NCBI GenBank assembly: GCA_016711405.1
Contig: JADJSZ010000047.1
Span: 1-64,000, forward strand
Length of the DNA stretch: 64,000 nt
Reading direction: 5' to 3'
From: Candidatus Hadersleviella danica
Lineage (GTDB): Bacteria > Chloroflexota > Anaerolineae > Promineifilales > Promineifilaceae
Shown here: positions 62,525 through 64,000 of the stretch, one piece after another
Layout of the letters: every line of letters starts with the position of its first letter
How positions within the stretch are numbered: position 1 is the stretch's first letter
The notes under the pieces: generated by a model
Seen by the model: only the letters and a program-made list of their open reading frames with translations
What the model was told of the DNA's origin: nothing
Database searches by the model: none
Translations under genes and position numbers: made by a program

Positions 62525-62650
62525 ATGTCCAAAGGTCAAGACAGCAAGAAAAGCGACAAAACAAAGCCTGCTAAATCCCCCAAAGAAAAGAAACAGGCCA
62601 AGAAAGACAAGAAACAGGAAAAAGACCATCCCACCGTTTACGCTGGTTAA
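62525..62650 (+). CDS. Lysine-rich 41-residue protein
   Basis: ATG 62525 with AGGAGA eight bases upstream. The product is MSKGQDSKKSDKTKPAKSP followed by more Lys/Glu/Gln and ending HPTVYAG; about 40 percent lysine, no hydrophobic core, so probably disordered and possibly nucleic-acid-associated. I know no family. It continues the co-directional run of small stress proteins. Confidence 0.6.
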   Translation: MSKGQDSKKSDKTKPAKSPKEKKQAKKDKKQEKDHPTVYAG

Positions 62651-62701
62651 CTAGCCAGATAGGCCGCGCAGGTCTTTTTGGATATCAAGAAATTATTCGT
62701 A

Positions 62702-62760
62702 AAAAACCCTCACCCCTAACCCCTCTCCCTCGAGGGAGAGGGCTGGGGTGAGGGGGTTTT
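62702..62760. repeat. CCCTCACCCCTAACCCC hairpin, copy 2
   Basis: ACCCTCACCCCTAACCCCTC and the inverted GGGGTGAGGGGGTTTT with T-run form a strong terminator-like hairpin around CCCTCGAGGG. Flanked by AGGTCTTTTT and AAGACCTGCGCGGTCT. Same family as 34753-34842. Confidence 0.8.
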
Positions 62761-62821
62761 GTGTTTACCTGATTTATTTCTTAAGACCTGCGCGGTCTAG
62801 TGCTGCCCACAAGGAGTACCC

Positions 62822-63789
62822 ATGTTAGACCAAATTCTCGTCCCCCTCGAAGGCTCTGCCCTCGCCGAGTGTGTCCTGCCCCACACCCAAGCCATCGCCC
62901 AAGCCATGGGGTCACAACTCCTCCTTCTACACGTCGTGGCTGAACCCAAATTAGACAACCAACCCCAAGTAGACCCGCTCAATTGGTATCTGCGTAAAGC
63001 GGAAGCCCAATCTTATATGGGGCAGGTCAGCCGCACATGGGAACAAACAGGCCAACCCATCACCAATGTCTTGCTGGAAGGGCGCACGGCCGAGCGAGTC
63101 GTCGCTTACGCCCACGACCACAACATGGATTTAGTCGTCCTCAGCAACCACAGCGAAGGCGGCGTTGCCAAAAAGTCATCTGGCAAATCCGCAAATCCGT
63201 TTTGCTGGTGAGGGCCGAGTGGCCCACGGCCGATCCCCTCACCCCCCTGCGCTATCGGCGCATCCTCGTCCCGCTCGATGGCTCCCTCCGCGCCGAAAGC
63301 GTCTTGCCCATCGCCACCCGCCTCGCCCAAACCCACGAAGCAGAATTGCTCCTGTTGCACATCGTCGCCCGCCCCGAAATGGTCCAGCGGCACACCCTCA
63401 CGGCCGCCGACAACGCCCTCAGCGAGCAAATCGTGCAAACCAACCTATCGGCCGCCACCACTTATCTGGCCCAACTGCAACAACGCCTGCCCCCCGCCAC
63501 CCAAACCCGCCTCGTCGTCAGCGACAACGTCATCGCCACCTTGCACGAATTGGTTGCCCAAGAGCAAGCCGATTTACTGCTCCTCAGCGCCCACGGCCAC
63601 TCGGGCGGCTGTGAACGGCCGTATGGCAACACCACCACCAACTTCATCACCTACGGCCGTGTCCCCCTGCTAATCATTCAAGATGTGCCCTACCACAAAA
63701 TGGCTCGAATGGGTCTAATTGGGTCACAAGGAGCCACTAACGGCCACGCGCCGAGGGCAACCCTTGCCAACACCAATTACGCCCACTAA
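62822..63789 (+). CDS. Tandem universal stress protein (UspA domains), one frameshift
   Basis: About 320 residues, two Usp domains. Domain 1: DQILVPLEGSALAECVLPH, LLLLHVVAEP, DLVVLSNHSEGGVAK. Near 63170, in an AAAAA run, the frame changes to VIWQIRKSVLLVRAEWP, and domain 2 follows: RRILVPLDGSLRAESVLPIA, LLLLHIVARPE, DLLLLSAHGHSGG, GRVPLLIIQDVP. The G-x2-G-x9-G(S/T) ATP loop is partly kept (SEGGVAKKVIWQIRKSVLL). AAGGAG is before ATG 62822. The last 25 residues may be read-through after a further indel. Confidence 0.9.
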
Positions 63790-64000
63790 GCCATTCACCC
63801 CCCTTGCCGTAGCCGCCCACAAGTTGGCCGCCACCCAGCAAGCTGTCTACTACGAAACCCACGGCCGCGACCTGCTCAGCGCCCTGCCCGCCCAAACCAA
63901 CCTCCTGCAACGAGGGTATCTCGCCTTTCGCCACACCACGGCCGATGCACTGGCCTTCTCCTACGCCGCCGAATGGTTGCTGGACAACTTTTACATCGTC
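63764..64000 (+). CDS. Cyclic beta-1,2-glucan synthase-like (GH94/GT84) protein, N-terminal fragment
   Basis: The frame is open to the window edge. PFTPLAVAAHKLAATQQAV, HGRDLLSALPAQTNLLQRGY and FSYAAEWLLDNFYIV match the N-terminal helical region of NdvB/ChvB-type synthases (A-E-W-L-L-D-N-F-Y-I-V precedes the glycosyltransferase part). TTG 63764 with GAGGG six bases before is the likely start, overlapping the end of the Usp frame. The catalytic domains lie outside the window, so the product (cyclic glucan or phosphorylase) is uncertain. Confidence 0.65.
   Translation, partial: MPTPITPTKPFTPLAVAAHKLAATQQAVYYETHGRDLLSALPAQTNLLQRGYLAFRHTTADALAFSYAAEWLLDNFYIV

Overview
The window is 64 kb of moderately GC-rich bacterial chromosome. 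It most likely comes from a filamentous or Anaerolineae-like member of the Chloroflexota. Reasons: a very large membrane protein of the DUF2298 (Chlor_Arch_YYY) type with its Tyr-run motif, a secreted protein ending in the (Y/F)-(L/F)-P-L-V-M-R-P tail common in that phylum, lipoproteins with Thr/Pro linkers, and fused MFS/spermidine-synthase and DUF1461 proteins. No rRNA, phage, CRISPR or transposase gene was seen; one tRNA (Gly, CCC) is present.

Layout. 1-6 kb: end of a lipoprotein gene, then the DUF2298 gene. 6-12 kb: ABC ATPase, a PadR/HAAS regulatory group, HD hydrolase and a deleted aldehyde dehydrogenase. 12-15 kb: two tandem-GNAT paralogues and a VapBC-like pair. 15-19.6 kb: heterodimeric ABC exporter with a long leader holding a small ORF and two terminator hairpins. 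20-32 kb (mostly minus strand): membrane proteins, mnmA, a hybrid kinase with a receiver protein, cysteine desulfurase, polysaccharide deacetylase, molybdopterin oxidoreductase, GxxExxY protein and enolase. 32-41 kb: sensor kinase, a repeat-rich hypothetical region, two HlyD-like adaptors and a LacI regulator. 41-46 kb: hpd followed by an iodotyrosine-deiodinase-like flavoprotein, then an acetyltransferase and an arginine-decarboxylase-like enzyme. 46-54 kb: two unusual solute-binding fusions (OmpA and VWA), an MttB-like protein, a methylaspartate ammonia-lyase-like protein lacking key residues, and tatBC. 54-64 kb (all plus strand): small stress and envelope proteins (CsbD x2, GlsB, YtxH, YciF, SIMPL, lmo0937-like, DUF5661, rhomboid, Usp) and the start of a cyclic-glucan-synthase-like gene.

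Three genome-scale patterns stand out. (1) The octamer palindrome ACGGCCGT is extremely frequent, within and between genes, like HIP1 of cyanobacteria. (2) Almost every intergenic gap carries a short degenerate tandem array drawn from about a dozen word families, often with an inverted partner; some arrays have entered genes or supply their ends. (3) A 153-bp non-autonomous element with 13-bp inverted ends and perfect 9-bp target duplications occurs twice, with degraded relatives.

About fifteen genes, including enolase and cysteine desulfurase, are interrupted by single-base frame changes, often in G/C or A/T runs. This is best explained by uncorrected long-read indels, so these genes are annotated across the break as single CDSs. 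The aldehyde dehydrogenase (internal deletion) and the VWA protein (scrambled C-terminus) are damaged beyond a simple indel.
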